The notes: a model not told the origin generated them from the sequence alone. 64,000 nucleotides of DNA from Branchiostoma floridae (GCF_000003815.2 NC_049992.1:6748760-6812759), one strand, 5' to 3'; numbered from the stretch's first letter, positions 25,022 to 38,284 are shown. Translations and numbers: made by a program.

Positions 25022-26204
25022 ACCCCAGTTGTGTATGTATACACCCAAATAATGTTGAAACGTGTCTCTTCAGCACTGGATTTAAGTTCGTCCGAATTCA
25101 ACACTTTCCCCGTCCTGGTTGAGAAAAGATTGATGTACCCTGATGTATATGGTTTTCTACACTCACAAAGTAGTCGGATTCATTGTCCAGAATTTTGACC
25201 CCTTTCAGAGAGACAGTGGGCCAGGAAAGGGGGACGGAACTGACTTTCAACGAACACCGACCCAGTGTTGACGTAACACATGTGAAAAAATAATGTCTAC
25301 AGCACTTGGGTCAGATAGTTAAGAGATTCGATCGAAAATTCCAATCAGTGAATTTCTTCAGTTGTCCAGAGATCAATTAGCGAGTTATTCTCAATATGTA
25401 GTTTACCATCTCAGATAAGCTAATTGTGCGGAGGGAAAACAGTGTTAAATGGCTTGTGCGTTTGTACGTTAAGCAAAAGGTGATCTAACATTCCCAGGAA
25501 GTGTACTCGAGGACAACACACGTACTGTAAGATGCATTTCCGTTGTCTAGAGTAAGCTTCAAGACGCATTTTCCTTGCACTAACTTTGTACAATTGACTA
25601 TGCAAAAACGAAATTCGACCGGAAGCATCACTAAATCACCTCAGACAAGTTGTAACAAGAGGTAACTAAAGGTTCTGCATTGATTAGATTAAACCCAAAT
25701 GAATCCTAACTGAAGTTGTCGTGTTGCCCTTTCTGGGCGGTGTCTTGGGACAACGCTTTGTGCTGCCTGTTGGTGGTACATATTTAGACGGTGATAGTGA
25801 AGGTATCCTGTCTCCTACTAGCAACAGTTGGGTGTTATTTACCACACTCCCTTGAACATCGCGAGCTGTCACTGCGAATTAAGGAAACGCGTCCTCTCTC
25901 CCGTGCTTCGCAAATGTCATGGCTGTGCGGGTAATTTGAAGAACGATTTAGACCCCCAGCGACCCAATAGGAGGTATCTTCGAGTAGGCAAAAGAAGACG
26001 AATAGCTCCCGAGGGGAAATCACTTTTCGGTAATCCTTAAATAGGAAATTTATGGAGCACTGATGACAACCAAGTGGCTGATGTGTCACTCTCTTTCGAA
26101 GCAGGGGTTTGGCTTATGGTTAGGCCTTATTGATTTGATTTTGGGGATGACATCCACGCGCGCACGAATTTCTGACCGTTAGCAAAAAATGAAAATTTAA
26201 ACAT

Positions 26205-26340
26205 AACTTTTCTTCGAACAGTGACTATTTTTTAAAGGTAGAGAACATACCTTCAAATTTTCGATGTCTATCAGTACATCTTGGACGCAGAGAATGGTCT
26301 AGTCTCGATCTCGAGAGAGAATACGAGACTAGACCAGTAG
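26205..26340. mobile_element. Palindromic MITE, family F (half copy)
   Basis: It shares CAGTGACT, TTTAAAGGTAGAG and GGTCTAGTCTCG with the complete copy at 51701 and ends after the central palindrome. Confidence 0.7.
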
Positions 26341-26445
26341 TTTAATCAGGTCGGTATGTGCCAAAATAAAGAGACTCGGTGACCGTCTGTCACCTTCTTC
26401 AGGGCAATTCTGACTGGTTCACATTACACCGCAGTAATATTTGTA
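26340..26445. repeat. Dispersed repeat, family C
   Basis: It contains AATAAAGAGACTCGGTGACC, GTCTGTCACCTTCTTCAGGG and CAATTCTGACTGGTTCACAT. Confidence 0.75.
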
Positions 26446-26642
26446 AATAATGTACATCGTACAAAGTAGCTGCAAAACTATCAAATATATGGCGCAATTT
26501 TGAAGCATATTGCAAAAACGGTCTTAACGTCGAAGAATACCATATTCAATTGCAAAGTCAAAAAAGGAGATGTGAAGAAATAAAAATGAATGTTCGTTAT
26601 ACCATTTTCTGCTCAACTTTCCTGAACCCCATGATCTTATAA

Positions 26643-26875
26643 TACTCCTGTCACATTAACCACGATTTTCGGGCGTATTGATGGAAGATCGGCCATATTT
26701 TAGATTGACAGAGAGTTGCGCGTATGTTTCAAGTGAAACCGTCACTGTCACATATATGCCATACTTTGTACCTTGTACAATTGTTGTGTAATAAAGTTAT
26801 GATTATAAGCGAGGCTCGGGCGATTGCCACAGACTCGTCGTTCGATCGATTTTCGCCAAATGTGAAATACTTTTA
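26643..26875. mobile_element. MITE, family A, inverted copy
   Basis: It shares CTCCTGTCACATTAACCACG, the internal ACAATTGTTGTG and TCGATTTTCGCCAAATGTGA with the copy at 15920, in opposite orientation. The right end is eroded. Confidence 0.78.
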
Positions 26876-26999
26876 GGGCCAAATATTCACACGCTCGCAT
26901 CAGTTTTGCTGTTCTCAGATAATGCAATCCATATAATCGAATAAACATAGCCTTAGTGATCCATGTTTTATACGTACACACCTGTATCTCACCATGGAG

Positions 27000-29900
27000 A
27001 GTAGTTAGTTATATATTATCCCCACACAGTGTCGTTCACTTCCCTCCTTGCCAACCACTACAGGATACAAACCTGTTACAGTAAATCACCAATAATAAGA
27101 GTAAGAATATTAAATGTGTAAAAGTGGCACTATGAAATACCTAGTTCAAAGTTCAAAAGAAGAAGCACGCTGATGATATAGTGCCGCACATGTTCTTCTC
27201 TCAGCTAACTGATCCACAGTATATAGCTACCAGACTGGTATTTTCAAGATTTTCAAGAAGTGGAGCTCCAGGTCCTTAAGATATTTCAGACTATATGGAT
27301 TTCATTAAAGCTCACTGACATTAGAATTAAGGCTTTTTTGTCTCAAATGCGGTGTGTTTGTTCCCAACAAAGAGAACTGTGTAATAGCTTACAACTTTAC
27401 AGGGGGTCTTCCAAATGACTTAGCTACAAAGAGTCTACAATGTAGTACAAACTGTAATCATGTTTCGCCATTGGGCTTTCTTTTAAACTGGATATAAGGG
27501 TTTCCCTGCCCCTAGTATTAATTAAACCTACCGTCCTGTCCCCCGGATTGGCCCTTTGAAGTTGTACCGTTAAGATGACCCCGCTGACTTAACAGCCCTT
27601 TTCCGTGGATGCGTCTCCTCAATTTCGCTATCGCAGTGCTTCAGGCCTATTTTCCGTCGGGAAGATTAGACTTGTCGCCGTCTCAAAAGGACCGTTTCGT
27701 CTGATGAAATAGTGCCAGCTGTTGAGTACTGGTTCTGTTTAGAACACAATCTGTCTGATATTTGTTGTTATCGATGTGAATTTTAAAGGCTCAATGTATA
27801 ATACTGAAGGTATGTTTCCCTATAATGTCTTTGCACAGTAACAATAGCAATGCGGGCAAATATTTCGGGAGAAAAGCTTCAACATCATTGCACCATACAC
27901 GCATGTATAACATTGTGATTGTTTGATCGTATGCTAAAAGTTCCACAAAGTATGTCTGTTATCGAGGTATATCAATCAGTAAAAGTAACATTTATCTGTT
28001 TTTGTCGACGCCTCGAGGGCGAGCCTAACGGTAAAGTATTGCGTGCTTGTAGCTTGGCAAAAGGCAAATTACTGTGTGGGAATCATCCTGCATTTTCTCA
28101 AAGATGTTGCCTTTACAGTTAGCATTACATCATGGACAAGATAGGATACGAAGCTTCTTTGTCAACTTTTGAAAGCTGTCATTTAGAAAGGCCGGCTAAG
28201 CAGGAACTTAGGTAATTTTATCCTATTTGACTAGTTTTTGTCCCGACGGCTTGAAATACGGCTTAAAGAAAATTAATTCACTTTACTTTTATTAGTAGTA
28301 GATATGAATACTTATAGAGTACCTCGTAGCTAGATTGCAACCCTTCATATAATAAACTTCATTTTTCCATCTTGTGATCCCATAAGAAAACATCTGGATA
28401 CCACATGATAAGACGTTTCCAAGAATCATGTACATGTAATAATAAGATTGTACCAGAGCCGGTTTGAGTGCGGCATCTGTGGTTATCTCCGTTCGCCTGG
28501 AGATACAATAAGAACCGGGAAGAGAAGAAAAGCTGGGTGACTAACTTTCTTTAAGCCTTTAAGTTGTCGTTGATAATGTGTTGACATCGCTGTGGAAGAT
28601 AGATTAAGGAAAATCCTACCTTGAAGACAACCGCGATGTACAGATAGATAAATTGTCACTGTAGAAGGAGGCAGGATAATCTGTGCGAGGAGAGATGGGC
28701 CTATAGCTAAGTATGAGCAGAGGACTTTCAAATGACGTGACAAAATGACATAGAAAATGACTACATTTCTAAACACTTGGGGACGTATCAAACTTAGATC
28801 GATTTCCAATTCATGTAGTACTTAAATGTGTAGCAGAGCCAACTATTTTGTAAATATTTCCCTGACAATCCAACGATTACAATGCTATTGAGAAAATGCA
28901 AGCAATCAAACCTCTCGATTCTGTGTTCACATACCTGACTGCCTTTTCAACGACGCCATTTTGTGCTACATGTATGAAGAGTTAAACACAATCTGCTGCC
29001 AATGCGACTTTTAACAAGTTTACTTTTAGCGATTTAAAGTACAATTTTCCTCATCAATTATACGGCCAAAGACGCGAGAGAAAAGCTAGATTGTATCCTG
29101 TCACCATTGTCAAGGCCTTTCGGCGATAAGGGAATATGCCATTGATTGGTTTTGAAGTGGTAATATGATGACATTGATTTTTTTATGACTCTAATAATGC
29201 TGTATCAATAATGTTCATTTGTGTAACATGTCAAAGCGTTGGTACTAATAAAAGTGACTATATGAACCATTCTCTGGTGGTTTTCTCGGCTTTGACCCGT
29301 TCATCTGCATTACGTACCAGCTGGTGCATCAAATAAAAGCTATCAATTTGCACCAATCCGTTATGGTCCAGGACAAATGATAACGTTGTTTCTTTTATGT
29401 AAAAAGTATCAGTTTCATGCTGCATAATAAATAAAGACAACTGAAAACCCCATGGGATAAATAAAGTCAAAAGTGAAAAATGTACAGAACTTATCGCAAT
29501 GTTGTGAGACTATTAGGTTTAGATATATAATCGTATGAGAAAAGAGCACTACGTGTAGCTTAAAATGTATTTTTTGTTAAAATTTATTATGAATAAGAAT
29601 CTTAAGACTGGAGCTCCCAACGCAGAGAGTATTAGCTTCTAAGATAACAAGAGAACCAAAAGTAGTACAAGACATCAGGACCCTATAACCATCCCTGGAT
29701 AGAGACGGGGGGGGGGGGACATAGAGTAATAATGAACTTTAAATTGATGTTGACCAAGTCACGTGTTTGCTATCTGCATGATATATTGACCATATAGAGT
29801 GCGTGATTCATTCCTAGACGAAGGTGCCACAGTTTCGAAAACCTGCATCTAGTTGTTTTGCGTGTTAAAAATGCGGTTTAAAGCTTATTCTGAATAAACA

Positions 29901-30200
29901 TCATCTCTACGACCAACCTTTTTTATGACTTTTAAAATTCCTATAAAGCACGAGTTCAATGTACGATCATGCAAGATGATAAAACTATGGCTAGTTTAAA
30001 GGTCACGCATAACTCAACAGTGTTTTTCATGTATATTTATACTTTCTAACTGGACGACTGATTTTATGACGCCTCCACTTTGACACATTCAAAGGTTGGC
30101 GTTTAATCAGTAGGACCATAAAGTGACCACTTGAAGCAAGGTCGTCTGTCTCCTCGTTATGGCTTCTTTCAAAGTCACCATGATACAGCATAGTGGAGAG
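27000..30200. other. No recognised gene
   Basis: Mostly AT-rich. A GC-balanced patch at 27530-27720 stands out without an open frame. A 12-base G run lies at 29707-29718. Frames at 27919-28122 (+) and 28483-28809 (-) have no recognised domain. Confidence 0.4.
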
Positions 30201-30563
30201 TAGGGCTGGGTACCGGTACGGTGCACCGGTACAAAACCGGTTTTTCTTATTGCACCGGTCCCAAAAACCGTGACCTGGACAAAATTGGTGGACCGGATGT
30301 TGGACCTATTGGAAAATTAACAGATTATATGATCAGGCATTCACACGTTTCGGGGCTTACCGGTCGAGGAAAATAACAAGATCGAAGTAGAGTATAGTCT
30401 ATAGTCATTTCTACCAAATTATACAGTCAATGGTACAAATGCAGTTAGCTTTTAAAACGCAATTTCTCACATAATGAACCAGGTCCAGGTTCAGGTTCGG
30501 ACCTGGACCTGATCCTCTAGACCTGAACCGGTCCTGAATTTTCTGTACCGGTACCCACCCCTA
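30201..30563. mobile_element. hAT-like non-autonomous element, second copy
   Basis: The ends are TAGGGCTGGGTACCGGTA and TACCGGTACCCACCCCTA. The flanking octamers GTGGAGAG and GTGCAGAT agree at 6 of 8 bases, a decayed 8-bp duplication. Orientation is opposite to the 19536 copy, with shared subterminal CCGG and GGTCC motifs. Confidence 0.8.
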
Positions 30564-30595
30564 GTGCAGATCCCATGTAGTTGTTCATAGAAATG

Positions 30596-30695
30596 NNNNN
30601 NNNNNNNNNNNNNNNNNNNNNNNNNNNNNNNNNNNNNNNNNNNNNNNNNNNNNNNNNNNNNNNNNNNNNNNNNNNNNNNNNNNNNNNNNNNNNNN
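30596..30695. other. Assembly gap (100 N)
   Basis: Exactly 100 undetermined bases, a conventional gap of unknown true size. It lies just beyond the 3' end of the receptor gene. Confidence 1.
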
Positions 30696-30828
30696 TCATT
30701 TCAAAAGATATCTAATGTAAAGAATCTATCAATTCTATCCCTCAACACAGAACGGAGATTAAGTGCACTTCGTAGTATGTTCTTCTATGTATGTCAATGA
30801 TAAAATATTGCATTTCAATGCATGGAAT

Positions 30829-30834
30829 TTTATT
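30829..30834 (-). promoter_or_regulatory. Polyadenylation signal AATAAA
   Basis: A canonical AATAAA on the minus strand lies about 100 nt downstream of the TGA of the probable terminal exon. It is the expected 3' end of the receptor transcript, just before the assembly gap at 30596-30695. Confidence 0.45.
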
Positions 30835-30932
30835 CCCTCATTATTTCCTACATAAGCTCAGAACTGACGAATTTATATTCATCGTTCGTTTTGACAAACT
30901 GACTATTGCAAAGCTCATGTAATTCTACATTT

Positions 30933-31019
30933 TCACCGTAACCAAATTTCGTCCACATTTTTGTATGTTCTGCCGCTACCAGCCCAAAGCTGCCTAGGCA
31001 GACCCTTGTAATGACTTGT
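30933..31019 (-). CDS. Probable terminal exon with YKNV motif and stop
   Basis: A long T-rich tract ends at GATGAG, after which the phase 0 frame gives 28 codons and a TGA. Phase 0 is what the preceding tail exon requires. The peptide ends RTYKNVDEIWLR. Y482-K-N-V fits the pYxN consensus for the GRB2 SH2 domain. An AATAAA signal follows about 100 nt after the stop. A longer frame, offset by one, also reads through this place, but its N-terminal part is just the translated T-rich tract and its phase does not fit. The acceptor lacks the usual pyrimidine just before AG, so confidence is moderate. Confidence 0.5.
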   Translation of the reverse strand, partial: TSHYKGLPRQLWAGSGRTYKNVDEIWLR

Positions 31020-31339
31020 CTCATCGTCAATAAAGTCAAGAAAAGAAGCAAGCCAAAGCCAAAATTCTATGCTAAACTTTATTTGATTCTATGTTTTTAC
31101 TTATATGTTTTGTCTTCGCTGTGACCTGTAGTTAGCGCGATTGCACAGTAATGTACAATAACGGTTTTCATTCATTAATATAAGCGCAGAAACACTGAAA
31201 ATCAGACTGCGCCCATCCCCGTTTCAACAGCCCTTTGGCCACACGACAATGTGCACTCACTAAAGAATGTAGCTTTATCACGGTTGTGATGTATATGTGT
31301 GTTCAACAACCCTACTTATTTTCAATGCTGAAAGGTAAG

Positions 31340-31775
31340 CAGCAGTACACTGCCAAAATAGATTTTTCTAATTTTGCTTACCCCATTTACAATTCTTATA
31401 TGGAGGCAAATATTTTTGCAGGAAGAAAATGTAGAATAAAATTCAAGCAAAACGAGAAACTACAAAACTTTGTCTAGAGATATAAGCAAAATCTTCATTT
31501 TTTTTATAACCAGATTCAACTATTAAGAAATACAATTTTTTTCTGGAAGATAAATGTTCTGTGAGGAAGCAAAACAAGATAAGCAAGAAAAAGCATTTCT
31601 TTGGAAATACAAGAAAACAAATCTCAAATCATCTCAAAAACTTAACAATCAAAAAAAATTGCTTGCCCCATGGACAAGCACGTTTTTCTAGGATTTCTTC
31701 GGGACAGAATATTTTTATTCCTGTACGATAAATTTCCTGTGAGGGAGCGAAACAAGACAAAGCATTTTTGTACAA
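31340..31775 (-). mobile_element. Inverted-repeat element, family I
   Basis: It starts CACTGCCAAAATAG and shares several blocks with the copy at 54528 in opposite orientation, such as GAGGAAGCAAAACAAGATAA and CCCCATGGACAAGCAC. It lies in the last intron of the receptor gene. Confidence 0.7.
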
Positions 31776-32784
31776 CCGTTTCTAAGGCTTTGACTCGGCC
31801 GGGAATCAAACTCAGGGCATAAAAACATGCCAGACAAATACATTACTCACTTTGCAAATTCAACGGTCCAATAATCAGGTACTTTCTTAGGATCCTTTGA
31901 AAATCACGTGAATACATGGATAGTAATGGGCAGCACTTGGCAAAGATGCGGCCAGTGACACATCACAAGCGGGCACAAGATACAAAAGTACATCGCATCC
32001 CTTCAAAGTAAGTCTCTTGGGATATGTCGTCTTCCTTTTAAGATATCTTTAGCTCACTTTAAAGGAGTAAAAAGACTTGTGACTTGTGTGCATTATGACA
32101 GAAGAGGGTTTGAGAGAGATGAATGGATGCTACTGGAAAAGGAAGGATCAAAAGATCCTACTGACAGAGACATATGTTCGGCAGCTTAGACTAGTACAAA
32201 ACCGCCTCTTGGAAAGATTGTCCAAAAACTCATCAGATAGTCAGTAAGCGAAGGCATGTTTTATTTGTCAACAGCAGCCTTTTGACGTTCTAAAGCCTAG
32301 CTACACAGGAAGTCATGATTTGTCCTTTTATTGGTCTAAGCAGGAACAAGCCTGTAAGTCCGGTTTCAAAAGGGTATCGCTTTGTACACATGTTGTAACG
32401 AACGGATGGTTTAAGCAGTGGACAAGAAATGACCCGAGCACCTTGGAGGGTACGCCAAGTTGACTTGAAAGGTAATCTTTGTTAGCATGGTTCTCTGAAT
32501 GTCAACAAAAGATGTACAGAAACATACAAGTATCCTCCACTACAAGCTAACACCCTCATCTTTAAGATTACTGTTGATATATGACCGGATCATCCTCCAC
32601 ATTCAACATGATTCTGAAACGACACGAGTGCTTCATCATTCCATCGAATACATCAATAGAAAAAGTACGAGTCCCGATGTGCTTGGATGAAATGAAAATT
32701 ATTATGGTATTATGTACAGCTTGTATTGAATTTGGATCTAGAATAGTTATTCGTACAGCTTGCCTTGCATCTGAACGAACAAAG

Positions 32785-32945
32785 TATGTGGCTGAATAAA
32801 GAGACTCTTTTGACACAACCATTGCTTTATTCACACCAACGTTTCGGTGACTGTCTGTCACCTTCTTCAGGGCAATTCTGACTGGTTCAAAGAGTCTCTT
32901 TATTCAGTGACGTACCAACCTGATGAAACTATTCACGGGTAGTAT
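32785..32945. repeat. Dispersed repeat, family C
   Basis: GAATAAAGAGACTCTTTTGA, ACGTTTCGGTGACTGTCTGT and AATTCTGACTGGTTC are followed by an inverted AAAGAGTCTCTTTATTC, so the copy is self-complementary at its ends. Confidence 0.8.
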
Positions 32946-33107
32946 GTGGCTATTTACAAATGGTCTTTTTCTATCGAGGGCAAACATTCATTACTTGGTT
33001 TTGCTTCTTCCTCTATATCGTGGCGTCAGAACAACGATAAAACTACCAAATTCCTGAATAACGAAACTTCAGCTAGGCTGCAACGCCAGGGGTGTAACAT
33101 CGACTAT

Positions 33108-33309
33108 CATAATTCCACCAGGTGCCATAATACCGCCACCTCAAAAAAACGTTAGTATAGAGGTCTTCCCAAAATCGTCTTCAACACTGAATGTTGAATA
33201 TCCTAAATGTAATACAATTCAGATATGTAGGTGCTGAAGACAATCTTGAGAAGGCCTCTATAACAACGTTTTTTGAGGTGGCGGTATAATGGCACCTGGT
33301 GGAATTATG
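33108..33309. mobile_element. Palindromic MITE
   Basis: Arms of about 45 bp or more: CATAATTCCACCAGGTGCC and GGCACCTGGTGGAATTATG, continuing through ACCGCCACCTC and an AAAAAACGTT block. 202 bp, in the last intron of the receptor gene. Confidence 0.9.
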
Positions 33310-34117
33310 CGAATATAGGTTACTCATCAAGAGCGCGGATTACGATTCCCCGCGCGTACATGTCGTAGCCTGAAGATCTGGCACCTCTTCATCATGATTT
33401 CACCCTGGCGCCAGCTTGTAGACGCAAGAACTGGCAACGGGAAGTGCTGTAGGAGTAGCCTATTACAAAGGCATGGGCTGGCTTTGATAAGCTTCACAGG
33501 AGATCACCGACGGCGCACTCAGTGTACATTTGTGACGTTTGAAAAGCACGAGACTGCCTACAATCCGCTTTCCGCAGACACAAGTCTGTCTAGCTTGTAG
33601 ACACTTGTTCATAAAGATAACGTCACTTTTAGCTAGTGTCCAATGACACTTGAAGGCGAAAGCAACTGCTGAAGACAGTCAGCCAATTCTACAGTCTCCT
33701 TCTAACGACCTGAGTCTCTCCGTTGCATTGCAGATGGCCTCAATGTCATCCTCCTGAAGCAAACGAACGGTTCCTCGCCATTGATTCTGTTGGTTCGACT
33801 CCTAAATCTCTATGCATTCGATCTCCCTCAACTGTGCCTTGTCTCCTCCGGTCTTCCTTGGGGTGGCAGGCTACAGAATAAAGATTTTGAGAGAGAGAAA
33901 ATTAGATATTTTGGAAAAACTGACAACATGACCATGTTGATGCCGGCATTGGTAACGAAATAGAACAAGCATGAATGTTAGACAATCAGCCATGTAACAA
34001 ACAGGAAACACAAGCTAAGAAGACCGATGTAGCAATTTAAATTTATCATTGATATTTTTCTAAAAGTAAATGACATGTTGCCATGTGGGGGTACTGTTGA
34101 AATTTCACGTCTTGTTT

Positions 34118-34260
34118 GTTTGTTTGTTTATTTTTATTTATCCAGGGGTACATATCGCCTGGCTGGCGTTTTTCAAAGATCCCTGGGGAGAAACCCAGTA
34201 CATACATAACAATAATCGATAACAATATAAAATCAAATAAATGGTAATACAGCAAGGATC
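34118..34260 (-). mobile_element. CR1-like LINE 3' end
   Basis: On the minus strand, TTCTCCCCAGGGATC and ACCCCTGGATAAATAAAAAT are followed by (AAAC)n. This ending is typical of CR1-group elements. Confidence 0.65.
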
Positions 34261-35452
34261 GACAAATAATAACGCAATTTAACTAAGACAAAATAAGGCA
34301 AATCAATTGTCCAGCGTTAATCCTAATATAACTCGAAATCACAAATGAAATAAGTAATGGTCTTAAATTTCCTCTTGCATATGTAATATTCTTATGTAGG
34401 TGAAGGGCATTCTCAGATGCCTCTTACAAACTTTTAAACTAGGTTTTGTGAGCAGCAAAACTTCTGACAAATCTTCACGGCTATCCGTGATTAGCAGGGC
34501 CAGTATAAACGTTTTTGTTGACAAATCGCTCCGGCACAGGCTCCTGTTGAAATCAGCCGCCCGCCGTGTCGACTTGTGACGGCCCAAAATGAAGCAGAAA
34601 ATCCGCCAACGGTTTACAACAAATGAGACGTACAAAATAACGAGGGTGATTTAGTGAACTCGGGTTTATTTTCATTACGGCGGTCTCCATCCATATGTAG
34701 ATGATAGAGAAACTGCCGATTTTTGAAACATTGATTTACGGCGCTGGCTGATCACCCATCCTTGGAGGAGACATAGCACTTTGTCTAGATCTTAAATAAT
34801 TGAGCAACAAATACTAAATGGCTCAAATATGCATCGTGTACAGATGCTGTGGGATTCGGCATCTATTGTGGGCAATAACATGTCTGCATGGAATATATCT
34901 CTTATGAACTTGAGGCACATAAAAAGTCAGCCGTTTAATGGCACGCCAGTCGTAAAATTTAAGGTAGAGATGCGTCATTTTCCATACTTGAGGTCGGACT
35001 TAGATTTAAGACCTGGTCCAAAATGAAGTCTTAGAGACAACATAATACATTTTAGTCCTAATAATAGCCGGTTTGATAGTTTAGTCACGCTCGAAGTCTG
35101 TTTTTGCGACGGCATGGGCTAATAATCATACATTTTAGCAATTACAAGTTTGGATGTCTGTTTCTGTCCGGGTTATTTTTATATCTTCTTTATGAGAATC
35201 GTGCCTGTGCAAGGAAACAACGCGTTAGAACTTGGGGGGTGGGCTAATTTCAGAGCCTGCTGTCCACTAAATCCCTCCAAATGAAGCCATGTCTTGTCAT
35301 AGAAAGCCAGTGCATTTTACAGATAGGCACGTTGCAAGTATTAAGCAACATTTGACATACTTCCTTGTCTAATACTTGAATGTAAGTTCATCTCTGATGG
35401 TAGTCAACATTATGTTACAACTTTAAGACCATATATCCGCGCGCAAAGTAAA

Positions 35453-35610
35453 GCGCTTACCAACAAGCTTTCCAGCCTTCCCTCAACAGAGACGGGGGCC
35501 GATACCGACTGCCAAACACCTTTGACCCTTTGCTGACATCACACTTCCGTTCCGGGTCATTTCAGCTTGAGAAGGATCAGAGGACTGATCGAAAGCTTGT
35601 TGGTAAACGC
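35453..35610. mobile_element. Short palindromic element
   Basis: The ends GCGCTTACCAACAAGCTTT and AAAGCTTGTTGGTAAACGC are inverted around about 120 bp of unique sequence. Confidence 0.75.
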
Positions 35611-37068
35611 TTTATTTTTCATTGTCTGATGTTATGCTCTGATACAGATATACGTACGCTCCCTGTTTTGGGAAAAGAAGAATTATAAACTGAAGGTTTT
35701 GCCGTAAATGTAAAAGTTCTACAGCTTATTTTTTAGTCGGCACTGGCAAGGAACATAGAAGTTCGACTTGACATCCTGCATTTCAAATTCTTTCAACAGT
35801 TTGATACTTTGAAAAGTTGATGCAAAAAAGTGTAGCGAGCATTTAGCGAGCATCTTTGTTCAGTCCATTCACAAAATACATACCTATACATAATTACAAT
35901 TGTTGAAAATATACGTTTTCTGATGTATTGCTAAACTGCAAATTTTTGGATCTCTTAGACTGATATCTTTGTTTCATACAAGATGAAATAAAGTAAAAAC
36001 TGATAATAAAAAGATTCCCCTTCCTACCAACTATATTTTTTCAGGATCGTCACCAGAAAGCAGCATGTTATCATGCTAGGCAGCACACATGCATCCACAA
36101 ATAGTTAATACGTTATACTTTTAAGTCATTTAATATAGGTGAGAATATGCAGAAATAAAGTTTGCTATCAGTATAGTAAACAACTAAATGTACAGAATAC
36201 ATACAATGTTGATGCATTTCATGCTTGCACGTTCGACATGACAAAACACGAGCCGAACGTCAATCCAGGGTTGAGTTAGGAAAAAAATGATTTTATGGGT
36301 TCCTATTATTCCCTCTGCATAATGTTCACTTAACTGCGTGCACTTCAGTACATTAAGGTTTATGTACCAGACTGATTTGATACATAAACGTTTATGAAAC
36401 ACTTTCACGACTCGCGACCTTCAAAAGTCTTTTAGATTTACTACGCTGGAATGTGTTATGACTCGACATCAGATAAAGTTTATTGCACAAAATTGAAGTC
36501 TTCGACACAACTTGATAAAATCTTTATTGGAAAAACTTGCCAGAACAACTTCGTTCCCATTTGTTTTTGCCAATAAGGAAAGGTATGGTGAACAGTTTAT
36601 TTGTTGATGAGAAGGTCAAATGCTCTCCTGTGAGCATCGTTGAAGGTCACGACAGTTTAGTTGTTTGTTTCTGCTGGTACAGTTTCGTTGTATTTAGGTT
36701 GGAAAGAGAAAGGAAACCAAGTTTTGGTTTCTTACTTCTCGTATATATGGTCTGCATTAATAAGTATATTTCTGGGCGACATCCAAGAAGAATTTCAATC
36801 TGATTGTGTGTCATTTAAGTGGCGCAACAACATTAACAAAACAGAAAAACAATAGCGGACAGCACTGCGTAACAATTTTAATAAATGATAAGCAATTAAG
36901 GTTATGTAAAAAGTCAGTTTGGTATAAAATTGTGCATCCACTTAAAATCACACCAGGGAATCAAATGAGACAAAATCGGAACCATCAAACGACCCCTGGT
37001 ACGGCCTGTTCATAAATGTTTAATGTGCAGTAATATCGCCGTTTGATAGGCGTCGTCTATAAACTTAC

Positions 37069-37148
37069 CCGGTCATCACCTTTGACCTGCAGCTGCTGAC
37101 TGTATAATTTCCCGTCGTCCCCAGCGTATTGGTAGAGGTCATCGGGGA
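37069..37148 (-). CDS. Exon: acidic tyrosine-rich cytoplasmic tail
   Basis: The acceptor is a T/C-rich tract ending ACGTTAG, and the donor is CCGG|GTAAGT (strong). The exon is 80 nt. It begins in phase 1, matching the SH3 exon, and ends in phase 0. The 27 residues 437-463 start VPDDLYQYAGDD and include tyrosines Y442, Y444 and Y452 in acidic surroundings, as preferred by Src-family kinases. The frame is open only if phase 1 is assumed, which supports the call. No domain is recognised. An assembly gap begins 62 bases upstream (37211-37310) and could hide a neighbouring exon. Confidence 0.68.
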
Positions 37149-37210
37149 CTAACGTAAAATGCGAAGAAAATGGGTTAGTAATATTTAGTATTACAAAGTT
37201 TACAGTCTAA

Positions 37211-37310
37211 NNNNNNNNNNNNNNNNNNNNNNNNNNNNNNNNNNNNNNNNNNNNNNNNNNNNNNNNNNNNNNNNNNNNNNNNNNNNNNNNNNNNNNNNNN
37301 NNNNNNNNNN
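37211..37310. other. Assembly gap (100 N)
   Basis: 100 undetermined bases in the intron just upstream of the receptor's tail exon. An exon or alternative acceptor could be hidden here. Confidence 1.
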
Positions 37311-37871
37311 TTTGACTGTATTTTTTCTTAGATAAATATGACAGGAGAATGGGGTTGCAGTTCTACCAGCTAGTATGATAGGTGGCGCTGCATTGCACTG
37401 TTAATGCGTTGACCTCTTTACATTATTGTCAAGTCAAGTCAATTTTATTGCATGATTGCAACAGGTGCAATGTATGACAAATAACGTATAACTAACAACT
37501 ACACACTATTTTCATCAGTGACAGTGTACAAATCTAACATAATAGAACATATGGCGGTATAGTGTATTTCACATTGTTAAAGCACTACTTCTCTTTTGCA
37601 TATTACCCAACGTCCGTTATGTGAAAATGCAGTATAATAGCACAATTCTCTCATGGCTAGCTATTGTATCTACTCATTGTTTCAAGCCTACCTAAATTTG
37701 AGCCCGATCAAAATCGATGATAAAACCACATCTCTCGACTTATGTGTCCATTTGTATAAGCCATTTCACACTTCCGAGTACGCATGTGGGTCTTTATGTA
37801 TCAATGCCTTCATCTTCGACATGTGACCCACAATTTCTGTCGCTGCATATGCGTACATGAAGTGTAATTGG

Positions 37872-38030
37872 CGTCGGGCGTGGCGTAACTGGTAGAGCGT
37901 TCGGCTCGGAATCTATGGGTCCTGAGTTCGATTCCCACCGTGCCCCCGACGTTGTGCCATTGGGAAAGGCACTTAACACGAATTTCCTTCTGTCTGTACC
38001 CTGTATGTGGCATTGTTAATATAAGTTACA
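37872..38030 (+). mobile_element. tRNA-derived SINE
   Basis: The head has a box A-like TGGCGTAACTGGTAGAGCG and a box B GAGTTCGATTCC. The body follows with TTGTGCCATTGGGAAAGGCA. The acceptor-stem arms do not pair fully, so it is a SINE head and not a working tRNA. Confidence 0.8.
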
Positions 38031-38284
38031 AAACTTGAGTGCAGTGCCACATCGTCCTCGTCTGTCCAAAGCAAATAGAAAAAAAAAATAATTGAGCTTA
38101 TAGCTATTCGAATCTCAACTGTCACTGATCTAACCGCATATACACTCTGGAAGATAGCATTGATTTATGAATATGTAATCAATGTTCAAAGATAGTATAT
38201 GTACTTTGAAAGTAGTTGTGCATCTTCACCGTAATAGACACCTCCAACAAGTCATAATGCCGAACAATGTAAGTAAATACACCG

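Noticed and set aside
30848-31051. 67-codon minus-strand frame ending near the AATAAA.
   Set aside because: Its first part is a T-rich splice-acceptor tract and its phase does not fit the preceding exon; the offset frame does.
37872-37945. Apparent tRNA gene.
   Set aside because: Boxes A and B are present, but the acceptor stem does not pair fully and a SINE body shared with other copies follows.
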